Assembly: GCA_026706025.1 (NCBI GenBank)
Contig: JAPOZO010000089.1
Location: forward strand, 1-64,000
Source: Candidatus Poribacteria bacterium
GTDB taxonomy: Bacteria > Poribacteria > WGA-4E > WGA-3G
DNA: 64,000 bases
Direction: 5' to 3'
How positions within the stretch are numbered: position 1 is the first letter of the stretch; each line of letters starts with the position of its first letter. This document shows, piece after piece, positions 63,304 to 64,000 of this stretch. The notes beneath the pieces were generated by a model. That model saw only the letters and a list, made by a program, of their open reading frames with translations. It ran no database searches and was not told the DNA's origin. The translations under genes and the position numbers were made by a program.

Positions 63304-64000
63304 ATGCTCGCAACAGTCCTAAGCAGTGCCTTGCTGGGAATTGATGCCTATATCGTAAAAGTTGAAGTAGATGTCGCTGGCGGTCTGCCATCCTTCAGTA
63401 CCGTCGGTCTACCGGACAGTGCCATCAAGGAGAGTCGGGACCGGGTTACTGCAGCGATTAAGAACTCGGGTTTCTACTTCCCACAAACCCGAATCACGGC
63501 GAACTTAGCACCGGCGGACATCCGAAAAGCAGGCTCGGCGTTTGACCTTCCAATCGCAATCGGCGTTATGGCGGCTACCAATCAGGTAAACCCCGCAAGA
63601 CTCGAAAATGCCATGATTTTGGGTGAACTCGCACTTGATGGAAACATCCGAGGCATACAAGGTGGACTCCCAATAGCCATCGCCGCAAAAGAGAACGGCA
63701 TAGAAAATCTTATTTTACCCTCCGAAAACGCTAAGGAAGCGGCAATCGTGGACGGTGTGAACGTCTATCCGATCGCGAGTCTATCAGAGGCTGCCGCATT
63801 CCTCAATTCGGAGAAAGAGATAGCACCAGAGCCGCACACGCTCGACACTGACACACAGACTGCAGATCCAGAAATGCACATCGACCTACTCGATGTGAAA
63901 GGGCAAGAACACGTTAAGCGCGCCATTGAGGTCGCTGCCGCGGGCGGACATAACCTTATTATGATCGGACCGCCCGGATCAGGAAAGACGATGATCGCGA
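63304..64000 (+). CDS. Mg-chelatase-like/ComM (YifB) ATPase, 3'-truncated by window
   Basis: The reading frame is open from ATG 63304 (GGAAGGAAACATCT ribosome site) to the window end, 232 codons. The N-terminal lon-like domain is typical of YifB/ComM (MLATVLSSALLGIDAYIVKVEVDVAGGLPSFSTVGLPDSAIKES, RITANLAPADIRKAGSAFDLPIAIGVMAA, GELALDGNIRGIQGGLPIA). From about residue 195 the AAA+ domain starts (DVKGQEHVKRAIEVAAAGGHNLIMIGPPGSGKTMIA), with Walker A GPPGSGKT. ComM is a hexameric helicase that promotes branch migration in natural transformation; it is about 500 aa long, so roughly half is shown here. It probably begins a new transcription unit. Confidence 0.93.
   Translation, partial: MLATVLSSALLGIDAYIVKVEVDVAGGLPSFSTVGLPDSAIKESRDRVTAAIKNSGFYFPQTRITANLAPADIRKAGSAFDLPIAIGVMAATNQVNPARLENAMILGELALDGNIRGIQGGLPIAIAAKENGIENLILPSENAKEAAIVDGVNVYPIASLSEAAAFLNSEKEIAPEPHTLDTDTQTADPEMHIDLLDVKGQEHVKRAIEVAAAGGHNLIMIGPPGSGKTMIA

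Overview
The window looks like one contig from a Candidatus Poribacteria-type bacterium (sponge-associated or marine lineage). This assignment is inference from gene content, not a search. Seven large secreted proteins end in the same block (PNPFNPETWIPY ... VASGxYFYxxxAGDFxATRKMLI[RK]). They sit with Gfo/Idh/MocA oxidoreductases, SUMF1-like, phytanoyl-CoA-dioxygenase-like, UxaA-like and sialidase-like genes. As I recall, this repertoire is enriched in Poribacteria and related groups. No rRNA, tRNA, CRISPR array, IS transposase or phage gene was recognised.

Layout. 77-3655 (-): secreted zinc-protease-like/LVIVD propeller protein. 3952-7945 (+): TolB-like propeller, then two Gfo/Idh/MocA oxidoreductases flanking a PrdB/GrdB-like reductase gene. 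That gene has an in-frame TGA in a UPMC motif followed by a SECIS-like hairpin, so it is probably a selenoprotein. 8126-11117 (+): unknown protein, a degenerate Gfo/Idh-like protein and a sigma-54-type AAA+ activator. 11118-12837: no protein gene. It holds two copies of a ~210-nt repeat, each ending in a -24/-12 (sigma-54) promoter match, flanking a candidate ~430-nt structured RNA with its own sigma-70 promoter and terminator. 12838-14426 (+): small membrane protein and SUMF1-like lipoprotein.

14456-47318 (+): a 33-kb array of secreted modular proteins. It contains a 4473-aa astacin-like/LRR/cadherin/repeat protein, three proteins carrying both a cohesin-like and a dockerin domain, a small beta-barrel-like protein, an LRR-cadherin-lamin-tail protein, a second metalloprotease-repeat protein and a lipoprotein. 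About 31 copies of one ~92-residue beta-rich domain, which I do not recognise, are spread over five of these proteins. The cluster appears to have grown by duplication and shuffling and is probably a surface adhesion/degradation system.

47390-50768 (-): UxaA-family protein with an internally duplicated core, and an O-methyltransferase-like protein. 51086-53573 (+): ECF sigma factor, zinc-finger anti-sigma factor and an HtrA-like protein lacking its catalytic histidine, a plausible envelope-stress module. 53579-57745 (-): phospholipase D-like protein, PhyH-like dioxygenase and a SUMF1-sialidase fusion. 58072-63172 (+): LamG protein, two overlapping cyclophilin lipoproteins, PA-IL-like lectin, DUF1844 protein, an ART-like/HEAT protein and a K+-channel/RCK protein with a non-canonical filter. 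63304-64000 (+): start of a ComM/YifB-type ATPase cut by the window edge.

Intergenic DNA is rich in small palindromic repeats whose stems covary while their flanks stay constant, and it contains two MITE-like elements.
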